The notes under the pieces are model-generated. The model made no database searches, was not told the origin of the DNA, and saw only the letters and a list, made by a program, of their open reading frames with translations. A DNA stretch of 64,000 bases from positions 4,449,781-4,513,780 of the forward strand of contig NC_054559.1 of NCBI RefSeq assembly GCF_017654505.1. The letters run 5' to 3'. This document shows positions 44,003 through 57,861 of this stretch, in pieces. Positions within the stretch are counted from its first letter, which is position 1. The number at the start of each line of letters is the position of its first letter. The DNA is from Polyodon spathula. Taxonomy: Eukaryota > Chordata > Actinopteri > Acipenseriformes > Polyodontidae. A program made the position numbers and the translations under genes.

Positions 44003-46063
44003 TTGGGCTGCCCTCACCAGAGCCTTCACACTGGGTGGCTTGTCATGAAAGGTACTATAAAGAAATGAGTTGATTGATTGAGTAATTATATTTTATGTAA
44101 CTGGTACAGAGAGGTAGGCACTTACTTGTCCTTACTACTATGCCCCTGCTCGACGAGCATCCACTATCATGCCTCTATCAAGATCTTTCCCCATTTCTGG
44201 TAGACTGCTTGCAATTCTGCTGCTCCACAGCTTTACAGCCATTTCACATGAACTACCGAGTTTAAATCTCCCATTCAGTGTGATGCCAAACACAAATTGT
44301 GTACCCAGTAAAGTGGCCAGGTAGTTTACAGTCATACAATTGCTCATTTTTTAACCTCATTTTACAGGTGTGGTTTTAGAAAATGAAATACAATGTAGAA
44401 TATTCTTAACTAGATTTGTAAATGCACAAATACAGACAATGCTAGGCTGATACTGTTCAAACTCAGGCCAAGTGAAATGCTTCCTGTTTAAAAGATGTCT
44501 GAAATATCAACGTGGCCTCGTTGAACAGCTCCAGATTTAATGTAAATCGCGTATTGTTTCCTAGATTTAACAGCTAAAAGTCTAGCTTTAGATAAATACA
44601 TAAATGTTAACAAACATATTCTTAAAAAGTGTAAGCGCAGCTCTGCAACATACAATGCCAAATCAAACGAGTCAACGGGCACAGGCTGGCATGTTAAAAA
44701 GAGCTATGCACACCGGACGCGAGTAATAATTAAAACTATTGATTTAAATGGAGTAATGCACAACACAAGCGAAGCGAGCGGCGAGAATGAAGCAAGCAAA
44801 TATTGTATTTTGCTACATGCTTTTGCGTCAAAATGGACCAATCGGAAATAAGGTCAAAGGTAGTGGCTGTCAGACTGTCAGTGTCTCGCTCTCGCAGAGA
44901 TTACCACAGAAATAATAATAATAAAAAAAAATCGACAATGAGAATTTAATTATTAAAGTCGAAAAATAAAATGTTCTTTATGATGAGTGTCCGTGGTTAT
45001 AAAGACAATAAAAAGAAGGATGCCGCAGGTCAGGAAATAGCAAAACAATTTGAAATTGACGGTTGTCTGTCTCTCTTTATTTCACCTTAATTTTAGTCAA
45101 AGTGACGGGGAGCGCCACACACTGGTTTAGTATTTCTGTAAAATGAAGCTTCTTTGTTGTTATAATGTTGACCAATAATAATAATAATAATAACAATGAT
45201 AATAATAATCACATTTAGCTCTTTAACAAGCTGGTGGTATTCCCCAAACTGTTTTTAGTGTGTGTTGTACCCATGCTCTTTTGTGTTTTATTTATTCGGT
45301 TCCACAAAAGGAGCAAAGGGAGGCAGCCTTTTCTTTTCATGACTAGCTACATCTTTTTTTGTACTCGCAGTGTATTCGTGTCGTTCACTTCACTCCCGGT
45401 GTGCATACTTTATTTTGTGAAAACCCAAGATTTAATTGCTGAACGGTAATATTTTTCTGATTTATCTGTCAGGTAAAAGTTTAAACAAAAAAAAAAAAGA
45501 TTGAAGTTACATGTATTTTTTTTTTTACTGATTTATTTGTTGGAAATGTTTGCTAAATGTTGACTTGCCAAGTGTAAACAAAATACTTAAATTCACTGAT
45601 TTATTTGTTAGAAACCCAGGTTTAACATGCCAGCTAAATGTTCACTAGCTAAGTGAACAAAAGAAAAAAAAAAAAAAAAGACTTAGACTGATTTTAAATG
45701 TTGAATTTGTGATACGTGTATGTATTTAGCTAAATCTGGACTTTGTGATTAAGGAAAAAGATATGTGAAATTGGGAAAAAAAAAAAACACCTGTTAAAAT
45801 ATAATGTTAAGGGCAAATGTTTTAATATAGGAGGGGCACGACAACATGTATGCAAAAATAGGGGGGCAGCATTTAAAAAGTTTGCTCAACACTGCTGTAG
45901 AAGCAGATGTCTGTAACACAACTTGTGCAGCTCTATCAAACATTATTTAAATGAATCACAAACTTAAAATAAATAAATAAAACACATTCTTTAAATCCAC
46001 ATTAAATCACATTGAGAATACTTTTCTAGTCTAAAACTTTGTCCATAAAGACTGTTTTAGTAT

Positions 46064-46066
<3 letters not shown>
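44001..46066. other. Last usp22 intron, non-coding
   Basis: No exon is recognised. It holds homopolymer A runs, an (AAT)n tract near 45174-45210 and, at 44700-44900, a segment rich in gcgag/caagc words that could be a transposon end. A - strand match to a Tc1-like N-terminus near 44150-44200 (KDLDRGMIVDARRAG) is too short to call. Confidence 0.4.

Positions 46067-46137
<71 letters not shown>
46067..46137. repeat. (TA)n microsatellite
   Basis: About 70 bp of TA in the last usp22 intron. Confidence 0.95.
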
Positions 46138-46140
<3 letters not shown>

Positions 46141-46239
46141 TAGAACCCAATTTTACTAAATAGCAACAAGCATGACCTAAACATAACTGAGTATTACTTC
46201 TAAATTAGATATACTGCTCATTTTATTGCATTATAAAAA

Positions 46240-46470
46240 CCTAAAAGTAGCCCTTATAAAGGTTTCCCATACTAAAACGTATATGTAAAGTGTAATTACG
46301 CATCGTGAAAGCATGGTAAAGTATGGGTAAGCCTTGCAAAGCCCAAGGAGGAATGGCAAAGCATATTAAAAAACATGGCAAACCATGTGGAACTATGGTA
46401 AATGTATAGTACAACCATGGGAAAACTGCAAAATGATCATGCAAATTTACTGTGGTAAACTTCAATAAGT
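46240..46470 (-). repeat. TTACCATG-family repeat
   Basis: ccttataaaggttt at one end and tggtaaacttcaataagt at the other flank many catggtaa/catggcaa words. It is the same family as 5262-5400 and the most complete copy. It ends only about 20 bp from the donor of the usp22 His-box exon. Confidence 0.65.
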
Positions 46471-46492
46471 GGCTAATAAGAATAAATGCCTA

Positions 46493-46654
<162 letters not shown>

Positions 46655-47827
46655 TTATAATGGAGCAATGTAAGCAGGTAACACGCAGAAGAAATAAACA
46701 ACACATTATAGGTTTCCTTGGTGAGCCAATTGAAATTGGAAATGAGAAGCTCTGTATGTTCTCTGATATCTAAAAGTATACAGTGTAGAAGTATGTATTA
46801 AAAAAGTATGCCTGTAGGAGGTGGCATGCTGCCTTTACTCTAAAGTCACATGGAGAAGTTAAACTGTAGTGCAAGATTTAAATCAAAGTCTGTTCAATTA
46901 CTTTTCCAGGATTTCTTATTGAAATTCTACGGACCTTTTTCATTGGACATTGGTCAGTTGGTAATAATCAATCAGTGGTACACTTACTCTGTTAAACACA
47001 GCTACAGTCAGCACTCACATATCCGACCCTATAAAATGTTGGCTTCAGTGATGGTTAAGTGCGTGTGACGCATATCTGATTATTTCATTTTGGCCTGGTC
47101 GTATTTTCAGGGAACGCAAAAAAGATACAATGTCAAAAATACATAGCTGAAAGTATTAAAACAAAAATGTTTCCTTTTAGATGTATTGTAGTTGGTTTTG
47201 TTGGTACAGTACTATAATTTCAACAAAAGTTGCACTTATAATTCAGAACAATATGATTTTGAAAATATCACTTGCCAAAACAGACGACTGTGGACACATG
47301 AACTGTAATACAGTACATATTTTTAAATCCGGTATGTATTGTAACAGTATGTAAAATTCCCCATTAACAACTCAACAGCAAAATGAATTCAAACAGAACT
47401 GCGTAAAATGTAAAAGGCAATGCAATTTAGCAAAAGATTTAAAAAAAAAAAAAAAACGCCAGTTTCCAGAATTAAAACAGTATCCAAAGTTATTATTCAA
47501 AATTGCAGAATATAGCTTTTGATAAGGTCAAAAGCAACTAAAGATCACAGATTGAAAAAAAAAATGCATCACAGCATCTACAACTGTTAATGATTAACTT
47601 TTACACTACGATAGCTTGTCTCGTTCGCGTTGCTTTTGCTGCATTTTTTTCATGTGAAATTGGAGGAAGCGCTGTGTAACTGCACAATAAAGACGAAGCG
47701 AAAAAAAAACATGCGGGCTGTGACGTATATTTAAATACATTGTAACATTGAAGAGATGGGCTTTGGACCAGAAAAATGGCGATGGTGTCGGAAATCGTGT
47801 GCGACGGGCAAGTACATTCATTTGTTA

Positions 47828-47829
<2 letters not shown>

Positions 47830-47858
<29 letters not shown>

Positions 47859-47859
47859 T
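47830..47859. repeat. (CA)n microsatellite
   Basis: A CA run in a usp22 intron, followed by a short (TA)n. Confidence 0.95.
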
Positions 47860-48183
47860 TATTTATATATATATATATAAAAATGACGATTGATTTTATT
47901 CTTAATACAAGGGCGGTAAAACGCGACTGAGGTGTATCTGGGTAACAGATATCTGAGTGCTGACTAAGTCATGTTTTGTTTCAGCCAGGAAATACCCAAG
48001 AAAAAAGTTGATTTACCTATGATGTGTGAATAAAATTATATAAAAATCAGGATTATGCTGAAAATACATACTGCTGCCATATGGACAAAACGGGATACAG
48101 CAAAAGGTAAAGAAATGTGTTTCTTGTAAAGTCCCTTTCATGTAACAAAGCACTTAGATAAATCCAAATGAAATAGTACATAC

Positions 48184-48246
48184 TTATTGTCATTGTTTAA
48201 AGTGTCAACTGGCTGTTGATACTGGCCATTCATTCTGCTTTCTTTA
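48184..48246 (-). CDS. usp22: usp22 exon (SKESRMNGQYQQ segment)
   Basis: Acceptor ttttctttgcag precedes 48246; donor AATAA|gtatgt at 48183. It encodes SKESRMNGQYQQPVDTLNND plus NK at the junction, matching the loop before the His box in vertebrate USP22 (QQPTDSLNNDNK in mammals). Confidence 0.93.
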
Positions 48247-48798
48247 CTGCAAAGAAAAAAACACAACAATAAAGTGTGGTTCAGTGGCTTGAGATAGACA
48301 GCAGACCAAGGTTTTAATTTCCCAGTTTTGCCAACTAGCTGTAAAAGCTAACAAAGTATGTAAGTACAATTCCATCTCCTCCATCAAAGAAAACAAGCAT
48401 ATTATTAAATACAAAAGTAATACTCGAGGAGCAGCAACCCTGCTTCTGCTCTTTGTGAATGCACACTGTGTAGAGATGGGGAAGTTAACCTATACCTATG
48501 TCTAGTATGACATTTCCATATTATACTAAAACATGTATTGTACTAATACATGTATATACCAGTGTAAACTCCTGCATGTAAATTGGTATTTTCAGATGCC
48601 CGCAAATTTGGGGTGAAAAATCAGTACATACTGACTGACAACTTTTGTAAAACCTTGCATATAGTACCCTTAGTCCAGTCGTTAATTAACTCCTATACTA
48701 GAGACAATATTAGGAGAATATAAGAAATCAGTGCTAGCCATGGTCAATGTTGAAACAATCAGTGTTTCAGCTTATTGAATCACAGCAGTGACACCTCA

Positions 48799-48915
<117 letters not shown>

Positions 48916-49206
48916 TCAGAGATTTCACTCAAGCTAAGAACTCTACAGATGCCCACAAGCAACTGTCTTGATGTTAAAAATAGATAAATACAATAGAACA
49001 GCAACTCAATGCATAACACAATTAGCCTAGCATTCAATTCTACCATAACAAAACGGTCTTCAAAAATTCTGAAAGGAATTGGGATTTATAAAAGCAGCTT
49101 TGCTTAATCCTTGGCTGTCTTGTTCAATGAGAAGATTCCTTTTGAAATGATCATCATATTGCTGTCCATGTGCAGAATGAAAGTCCCAGTGTAATCCAAT
49201 ACTTAC

Positions 49207-49333
49207 CTTGAGATGAAAACAGGCTACGATGGGTAGCTTTTTCATTGTGAGCTGTTTGGTTGATTCTTGGTAACTATGGCAACCACTACATTTGATTTTG
49301 GCACTACTTCCTAGATGCTCTGGTCTTGTAAAC
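49207..49333 (-). CDS. usp22: usp22 exon (zinc pair KCSGC)
   Basis: Acceptor cgttttctag precedes 49333; donor CTCAAG|gtaagt at 49206. It encodes [20 protein letters not shown] then [20 protein letters not shown] and LK. CSGC is the second cysteine pair of the structural zinc site in this USP family. Confidence 0.95.
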
Positions 49334-49464
49334 CTAGAAAACGAAACAATAAAGCATTTATTGGTGTGATGCAGGCAATAAGTATTTTCAGGATCTACAG
49401 GTAGAAAGCAATATCTTGCAGCTCGAGAGACAGATCACTATATTATATATATATATAGAGACAG

Positions 49465-49469
<5 letters not shown>

Positions 49470-49511
<42 letters not shown>
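49470..49511. repeat. (TA)n microsatellite
   Basis: A TA run just upstream of a Tc1 terminus in a usp22 intron. A shorter TA run lies at 49441-49457. Confidence 0.9.
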
Positions 49512-49517
<6 letters not shown>

Positions 49518-49524
49518 GACACAC

Positions 49525-49885
49525 ACAGTAAATAGTTGTAGCCAAATGTTTACATACCCCAATGGAAATTTATAATTTCTAGAAATTTCTCGAAAGCAAA
49601 TAAATTACAGGAAAAAAAAATAGTAACAACATTTTTTGCTTTTGTGGAGAAGGAAAAAAGTTACAAGAAACAGATTATTTATTTCAGCAATTTTTTAGCA
49701 AAACTCAAAAGTATTCATACTCTGACAAGAAAAATGAAATTAACAGCTAGTTGAGGCACCTTTAGCAATAACAACCTCTTTTAAACGATTAGGATATTTG
49801 TCATTGAGCTTTTGGTATGATTCTTTAGTGATTTTTTTTTTTTTTTTTTAACCATTCTTCAATGAAAAATTGTTCCAGTTCAGCC
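49525..49885 (-). mobile_element. Tc1-like element end (3' part)
   Basis: The terminus agttgtagccaaatgtttac and the region caatggaaatttataattt match a Tc1-type terminal repeat. Further in, gaggcacctttagcaataac is the reverse complement of a transposase C-terminal coding region. It stops where a different Tc1 fragment begins. Confidence 0.6.
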
Positions 49886-50463
49886 AGTTTCATCAAAAAT
49901 GGTCCGCCGAAAACTCCATAAAGCGGGATACCAGTCAGGTTGCAGTGCACAAACCACTCATCACAACTGGCAATGCACGTTTGCGAGTCCAGTGGTGCAA
50001 TGGACTAACGAGCAGTGGAGAAAGGCGATATGGTCAGATGAATCATCCTTCACCATGTTCTCAACAAATGGACAACTGCACATGTGGTGCCAACCTAAAG
50101 AACTCCACAGCCCTGAGTGCCTGGTTCCAGCAGTGAAGGGTTCTAGTGGTTCCGTAATGTTGTGGCGCACTCATTCCCTTAGAAGGCAAGGTCAATGCTA
50201 ATCGCTACTTAATGATACTGAGTGATCATCTTCACCCCATGTTGCAGCATGTCTTTCCTCCCGGGGGAGGTGTCTTCCAGGATGACAATGCCCCCATCCA
50301 CAGAGCATGTGTGGTCGCCCAATGGTTTGATGAGCATGACACTGATGTTATCCATATGTCATGGTGCCACATCCCTCCTGCAGAATTCCAGAGGCTGGTA
50401 GACTCGATGTCACGGCGCATACAGGCCGTACTGGCCGCACATGGTGGGCCAACGCCCTATTAA
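49886..50463 (+). pseudogene. Tc1 transposase pseudogene, second family
   Basis: The + strand encodes VRRKLHKAGYQS, then NEQWRKAIWSDESSFTMFST (first catalytic Asp), GSSGSVMLW, and after a frameshift MILSDHLHPMLQHVFPPG, FQDDNAPIHRA (second Asp). It ends RRIQAVLAAHGGPTPY. The segment with the catalytic Glu (normally SPDLNxIE) is deleted after HMSWC. No right terminal repeat is clear. Confidence 0.85.
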
Positions 50464-51077
50464 GTGACTTTACATTGGTGTTTCAATTTTTTTTGTCCAC
50501 TACCCGTACATACATACCACCTGGGTTGGGTTAACGTGATTGGCCCACAGTAAGCGACGAACGGTATAAACTCCTACACAATAACTTGACATTCAAAATG
50601 TCCCCCAGTCATCAGTACAGTTATCAAAACAAACAAGATGTATGCTGTTAAATATCTTTATTAAGACTCTCATTACACTAATAAAGAAATGTATTAAAAC
50701 CTATTAATGTAATAAAAAGTAATGCAAGTGCAGAAATGTACAGTACAGGTAGGCTGCATTACAGCAAATTGTTTCCAGCGAAGAGCTCTGTGATCTGCAT
50801 CTGGATGGTCTTTTTTTGTAAACTGTCAGCGTTTTCTAAAAATTCCCAATTCTGCTCTATATCTGGATGCTGCTGCATAGCACGCCGCAGTGTTACAAGA
50901 GCAGCACGCACGCCAAGGCATCTGTGTTTATTTCAGGCAGAGCGCCCTGGTCGCTAAGGTGACACAGCTGAGAATTCTTTCTCTGACATCCCCTCTGGCG
51001 TTGTCAGAGTTTCAGTTCTATTTGTTAGCACTCTCTTCCTAAACTACTGAAAACCCAGCTTTTGTGTATTATTATTT
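50464..51077. other. usp22 intron, non-coding
   Basis: No exon or repeat boundary recognised. Confidence 0.4.
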
Positions 51078-51285
51078 TGTTTATTTAGCAGGCATCTTTA
51101 TCCAAGGCGACTTAGAGAGACCACCGTGTGTGACCTATGCATCAGCTGCAGTCACTTGAAACAATGTTTCACCCGAAAGACGGAGCACAAGGAGGTGATT
51201 TGCTCAAGGTCACAGTGAGTGAGTGAGAACCCTGGATCTCTTGGTTACAAGCCCTTTTCTTTAACTACCGGACCACACAGCCACC
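51078..51285 (-). mobile_element. tRNA-derived SINE
   Basis: On the - strand: head tgtggtccggtagttaaaga (A box) and atccagggttct (B box). The body has ttgagcaaatcacctccttg and the tail agtcgccttggataaagatg then cctgctaaataaa. The same family as 28110-28335, in opposite orientation. Confidence 0.82.
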
Positions 51286-51714
51286 TACAATGTTGAAGCA
51301 ACTTTGTATTGCTTACTGACTGACAGAGTTCCAAGCATGCTTTAACAAGCGCACAGCATCTAACAGAGACTTTGATTTACACACTGCATTTTCATGCTGA
51401 TGCGCATTGCTTTTCTCTTTTCAGCCATGCTTGCTGTTCCAGTCAGTGCTGTTTTTTCAAGCTGTGAACCAGACACTGCATACAGGGATTAAATAGCCAA
51501 GGTACAGTACAGGGGTAATCGCTCAGTAACGAGGTGGAAACAGCTGATTGATCGATCGATCTTTGTTATTAAAGTTTGCCCAAAATATACACGTCCTTAA
51601 CATGGTATTAACAATGCCTTTGTTATTGAAATCAATAGGAATGGTGAACGCTATTTGACCGTTACAAACGGATACCCGCAATAACCCTGGACGGTGTACT
51701 GGATATTATATATA

Positions 51715-51935
51715 CAGTGCCTATAGGAAGTATTCACCCCCCTTGGACGTTTTCAGTTTGTTTTTTTACAACCTGAAATCTTGGTGCATTTAAATGGGAT
51801 TTTTTTTTCCTTATATTTACACAACCTACTCAACACTATCAATGTGTGAAAAAATGGTGGGGTTAAAAAACAAATCAATAAAAAATAAAAACCTGAAGTC
51901 TTCAGGTGCAACTGATGTATTTTTTTTTTTTTAAA
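51715..51935 (+). mobile_element. Tc1 terminal repeat fragment
   Basis: cagtgcctataggaagtatt, then caccccccttggacgttttc, followed by ttacaacctgaaat: a Tc1-type left end without a transposase. It sits at the end of a (TA) run. Confidence 0.7.
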
Positions 51936-51948
51936 AGTAGTGAGTAGT

Positions 51949-52440
51949 TGTTTCTTGATGAAAGAAATGCCCAGTTCCTTTCTTCAGATATAAGTTTGGT
52001 TTATTCAATATATACAGGTTTAATTCCACAAACAAAAAGAACGCTCAAAGCAAAACAGTACAGATCACACTTTCATATGCAAACTGCAAGGTACAAAACT
52101 TAAATTCAAAACAAAACATAACAGAACAAAATAACACAATGCAATACTGTAGGTTTGATCCTCCAGGACTTTCTCGATCGACAAGTCTCCAATACTAGTC
52201 TTAATGAAAGAGAGAAGTGAGCTGAGCTGAGTGTACCTTGATTAAGTAGCCACTGACCTCAGCCCCACCCTCCTCTCTTCTCTTTGTGGGTTCAATCACC
52301 CTGGGCAACCCCCTGTGGACAGTCTCATGTATGTGTCGTAAAGAAAACTGGTTCTGGCTCACACTGCCTAAGATGGTGTTACTTTGGTGTGGCCCTGTGT
52401 TCCTTTATGCTTAACCTATGTTATCTCTTGAGCGCATCGG
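51949..52440 (-). mobile_element. Possible solo LTR
   Basis: On the - strand the segment ends with ttgaataaaccaaacttata then aagaaaca, a polyadenylation-type signal about 60 bp before a CA end. It has promoter-like pyrimidine-rich sequence upstream. The 5' TG end and target duplication could not be fixed, so the call is tentative. Confidence 0.35.
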
Positions 52441-52469
52441 TTCCTCCAGCAATGTGCAATTGTGTTTAT

Positions 52470-52992
52470 TCCAGCAGTCAGACCCAAAATGAAAAGAAAA
52501 CACCCCACTTGTACCCGTACTGGGAATGCGTGGACGGTGCTCTGGCATTCTGTGGTTGGCATTCATGTCAGTGGTAGTTATCCGCCCAGAGCAAAAGCTT
52601 GCAGGCCACACGATGGACCTGAGGCTGCCCTGGTGGTTGATGTAAGAAACCGCTGTTGGAGTTGTCTGTACAAAGGGTGGTTTGACACACGTTGCACACC
52701 CCGGACATTCTACACAGAGCCCCAGCCCAGGCTGGATGCATTGGTGGAGATGATCTCCCTTCTGCCGACACTGCCCAGCGCTACGTCTAGGGGTAGATGG
52801 GCCGGCTGTTTCCACCAAGAGTGCCTTTGGCGCTGTTCAACGTGGGCTGAAAAACCCTACTGTTGAACAAGGCCTGCATGTGCAGGAGACCCAATGGAAG
52901 GATCTGGGAAACTGCTGACTGACTGACTGTAACAGCTGTTGCGTCGCCAACATTTTGAACCTCCTTCAGCTCAGATACAGGTTGACCTGTCA

Positions 52993-52995
<3 letters not shown>
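52470..52995 (-). pseudogene. DIRS-like RT/RNase H fragment with deletion
   Basis: The - strand gives SYINHQGSLRSI, an RNase H motif of DIRS elements, and ending sequence shared with 36850-36900 (gaatgcgtgga-gctctggca). At the other side aacattttgaacctccttca and agatacaggttgacctgtc match 37660-37703 in the larger element. The RT core between them is missing. Same family as 36100-38010. Confidence 0.7.

Positions 52996-53028
<33 letters not shown>
52985..53028. repeat. (CA)n microsatellite
   Basis: A CA run directly after the DIRS fragment. Confidence 0.95.
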
Positions 53029-53030
<2 letters not shown>

Positions 53031-53869
53031 TAGAAGCAACAAGTACTTATCTGAACCAATCTCTGCGATCAGGTCAGTCTTGAAAGGAAAAACAGCACTG
53101 AGATCTGTGAGCGCAGTCTTTGTGTGCCCTTTGGAGGGGGGGGTAATGGCTATGTTTCATACTTGAGAGGGAAATGTTATGTACATAAATTAAAATGTGG
53201 CATATCAGTAAATGTCAAACTTGAAAATGGGAGGGGGCATAATCCGAGGGGTTTGTCTTATCAGATCTAATGGTATGTAAATGTAAAATACAACAGATAA
53301 GTGAAAAGATCTGTATCAGACTAATGAAACTGTATTGGGGGAACTGTACCAGCTATATAAACAATGTCTGAAAGGGAGTGGTTTGTATGGGTAAGTGAAA
53401 GGGTTCATTTTTACTGGACCTTTAATAGTACTTAAATTAAGAAAATCATAGAATACACCTGTGTACCAAAAATGAACAATTACTCAAAGTATACTATCTC
53501 TATACAGGGCAGTCATACTAGGTCAGAGTTCAATGTCATAGTCACTACACAGATAGCAGTAAACATTTCTTCTACATAAGCTTGTGTGATCATCACCGAA
53601 TGACTTACATAGGCAATCATAATGCCAGATCTTAATGAGCTGTGATCAAAAGGAATAACAGGTTATTATTTGTTTTGCTGGAAAAGATTAAACCTGTTGT
53701 GGCCATTCCAAACAATGCAGAAATTATTGAAATAGACAATCTCTCAAAATTGTATATTTAAAGAGACTCTAGCCAACACACCAACTCCATACCAGGTTGT
53801 GCACTACCATCAGTACGGAAGACTCAAATGTCCAGTTTTGAAAGAAATAGCTATTGTAGCAAAGTTGTA

Positions 53870-53908
53870 AAAAAACAAACAAACAAACAAACAAACAAAC
53901 AAACAAAA
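53870..53908. repeat. (CAAA)n microsatellite
   Basis: Eight to nine caaa units in a usp22 intron. Confidence 0.9.
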
Positions 53909-54100
53909 AAAACAACAACTGTGATATCTGGTACTAAACTTGGTTAAAGAAATCTGTTTGCAAGCCATTCTTTCGGTCACAGCTGCACTTGCTTCGTCAT
54001 CTGGATAGTGAAATTGTCCCGACTGACCCAAGTGCAAACAGACAATAAGGCACAGAAACTGAGATCTTCCTTTAAACTAGTGCTATCAGATATCATGCTT

Positions 54101-54664
54101 TAACCCTTTGCGGTTCTATGTCCAACATTACAATTTTCTCTTTCCAGTCTGATGTCGGACCCTGCCCGACCATCAAAAAGACATAAGCATAGGTCTCTAG
54201 TCTTTTTTCCCCGGAAAAAGTCGAGAAAACCTTTCAATGGTCGAGTGAGACCAATGGAAGCCAAAAAAAAAAAAAAAAAAAGGGGCGTATCTGATAGACC
54301 CATGCACCACGGAGATTTACAGGGATATAAACAAAGGAGATAGCTGCTTCTGCATCCAGCACTCATAGAATACCACTGACATTTGCAGAACTTTGAGAAG
54401 TTATAATAATAAAATAATGACTTGGATAGCATTATTGAGGATTTATCAGTGTGTACGTCTATAAAGAGGTATGTGAAAAATACACTGAACAAGGGGTTGC
54501 GTTTGGCTGGAGCTACAGTGCGGAGTGTCCTTTTGCGAATCAATGCCTTTTAAACCTGTTCTACTCTGAAAAAAAAAAAATTAAAACAGCGCCTGTGAAA
54601 TAAACAGTGCGTGTGAAAATAAATTGGACCTGACATGTGCTGAATAAATGGACCGCTAACGGTA
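54101..54664. mobile_element. piggyBac-like non-autonomous element
   Basis: Left end ttaaccctttgcggttctat; right end, on the opposite strand, ttaccgttagcggtccattt. TTAA lies at the left end and a TTAC variant at the right. Interior is AT-rich with a long A run; no transposase. Confidence 0.45.
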
Positions 54665-54789
54665 ATTGTGTGTGTCCTACAGCACATGTTTCTTTCAACA
54701 CTGCACATTTGAGACCTATGTAGCAATCAGAAGTGCATGACTGTTAAGCTTTCTGAAATGATGTTTTGTGTAAAAGGATAAAGAAGTAC

Positions 54790-54948
54790 CTTCGTAGACA
54801 GTCTGTGAGTGTGGTGGTTCCTGATGCATGGCTTTCTCCATTCACTGCACTCCCATCACTACCCGGGCTCAGCGGCCAAAAGGGGGTGGAGGAGCCTGGC
54901 AGGTCCAAACTGATATCCCAGAACGGGTCTATGGTAGTGGAAACACCA
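54790..54948 (-). CDS. usp22: usp22 exon ([16 protein letters not shown] segment)
   Basis: Acceptor ctttgtttttcag precedes 54948; donor CGAAG|gtactt at 54789. It encodes [20 protein letters not shown] then [20 protein letters not shown] and [10 protein letters not shown]. Only a few residues (SDGSA, HASG) differ from the mammalian sequence I know (SEGNV, HVSG). Confidence 0.95.
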
Positions 54949-55189
54949 CTGAAAAACAAAGCAAACAATACTGAGTGTAAAGGGTCTGTATGGTAATAGA
55001 TTCAGGGCAATTCTACAGAAATTAACCCTCATGGTAATCACATGATTGAATCTACCTGCAAAATGCAACATACATTTCTTCGCACACACATTAAACAGGA
55101 TGCAATTTAGTTGCAAATAGAGGGCTTTTGCCTCTCTTGTACAAACTAGGACCAAAGACACAGTTAGAAATGAAGTGGAGATAGACTCA

Positions 55190-55385
55190 GGACATAGGGA
55201 AGAAGACACTTCTTCAAACAGAGAGTGTTGAGAGTACGTAATGGGTCACCTAATGATGTTATTGATGATGAATCACTGCAATCCCATAAGACCTAACAAA
55301 TAAGTTTTGAGATGAAACAGCTACTAGGATCGGGTCAAGCAGAGATGGGCTGTAGGGCCTCCTCTTGTTTGTAAATCATGTCTCT
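55190..55385 (+). mobile_element. CR1-like LINE 3' end
   Basis: agacacttcttcaaacagag, gatgatgaatcactgcaatc and gatgggctgtagggcctcct are the 3'-terminal words of the CR1-like family. Diverged, non-coding. Confidence 0.65.
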
Positions 55386-55667
55386 TGTGTCATCACAATT
55401 AGATTTTCAGGTTTAAATAATAAACGTTTCATGATTGGACGGCAAGCTGTTGTAATACATCACCCCTCCACCAGGTGGCTTTCCCTTTAGTTCAACTAGC
55501 ACTGTAAAAAGAGGGCATCCCTTTTGAAATCCACATTAATGCTGCCTACAACTGCTTCTATGAGCTCTACTCTGATGAAAGTCATAGAACCACCCCATAT
55601 TGGAGCATTTAATTTTAAACCACACTGAAAACTGATGTGTTTAAAATCCAGGGTACTCAATCTACGG

Positions 55668-56001
55668 CAGGGCTTCTCAAACTCAGTCCTGGGGACCCCC
55701 TGTGGCTGCTGGTTTTCATTCTAACCAAGCTCTCAATTACTTAACTAGACCCTTAATTGAACTGATAATTTGCTTAATTAGACCTTTGTACTTGTTTCCA
55801 GCTCTTAAACAGTTGCAGTTCAAATTACTTATCAAATGTTATAGCTAACTTGAAATATGCAATTGTTCAAGAGCTGAAAACCAGTAAAAAGGTCTAATTA
55901 AGCAAATTATCAGTTTAATTAAGGGTATAGTTAAGTAATTGAGAACTCGGTTAGAATGAAAACCAGCAGCCACAGGTGGTCCCTGAGTTTGAAAAGCCCT
56001 G
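55668..56001. mobile_element. hAT-type MITE with 8-bp target duplication
   Basis: Long inverted repeats: left cagggcttctcaaactcagt, mirrored at the right (tgagtttgaaaagccctg). They extend about 130 bp per arm through the gctggttttcattctaacca block. Flanks are atctacgg (55660-55667) and atctatgg (56002-56009), an 8-bp duplication with one mismatch, as in hAT transposons. 334 bp, no ORF. Confidence 0.88.
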
Positions 56002-56736
56002 ATCTATGGAAATGAAACAACTAGGAGGAGGACATTTGCCTGGGAGAGAATTTTCAACTTTTTCAGGACTGCATAAAGGATTGGAAGATCACAATAATCC
56101 ATTAAACCTGACATTAAAACGGGGATTGGCAGGGAGTCCAAAATGCATGTCCCCATCAAGTCGACACCACCACATGTGAAAAAAAATTTCAATACAGTCC
56201 TGCCAGGAAAGCAGCAAAGCATCCGGGTGTAGGGGTGTAAAGACTCATTGTAATACTTTCTTCACATGATATATCTTACAGTAAGAGACATGTATCGTTT
56301 GTCATGATGCAAGACCAAAAGCAAAACATACCTCATTGTAGTTCACCAAATTGCTCTTTAATGAAGAATTTGTGTGTTTTGTAGTTGGTATAAATACATG
56401 CTCTCCCTACCTCATTTTATTTCTGTCTTTTAACATAACAGTCCATCATTAAATGACCATTTGATCTTATTATTAAGTTATCATGACATGTATCATGATA
56501 AATATCAAATTGTGACCTGTATATTGTGAAATGTACTGTATTGTGACATTAGTGTATCGTTAGACCCCTACAGAATACTGTACTGTTGACTGACAATTAA
56601 GAAAAAAGGTGCAAAGTTTATATATCAGAAATAAAAGAGACAACAAATAGTGCAGTAAGAAATATGAAGAATGAATGCATATTAACTGCGGAGCAGATTA
56701 GAGGCCCATCAGTACACAAGTTAGGTTACATTCTTA

Positions 56737-57756
<1,020 letters not shown>

Positions 57757-57757
57757 G

Positions 57758-57792
<35 letters not shown>

Positions 57793-57861
57793 TATATATC
57801 TATATATATAATATATATTATATATATATATATATATAAACACACACACACACACACACAG
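57757..57861. repeat. (TA)n(CA)n compound microsatellite
   Basis: About 80 bp of interrupted TA, then 20 bp of CA, running into a Tc1 terminus. Confidence 0.95.

Noticed and set aside
44138..44347. Possible Tc1 transposase N-terminus (KDLDRGMIVDARRAG) on the - strand
   Set aside because: Only about 15 residues resemble the family and no terminal repeat or continuation is present.
47760..47830. Possible first exon (MAMVSEIVCDGQ) within a usp22 intron
   Set aside because: A good start context, but no matching downstream exon. The frame runs into a CA repeat and the sequence matches no protein I know.
54152..54343. Small basic ORF (SKRHKHRSLVFFPRKKSRK)
   Set aside because: It lies within the piggyBac-like inverted-repeat element and has no conserved features.
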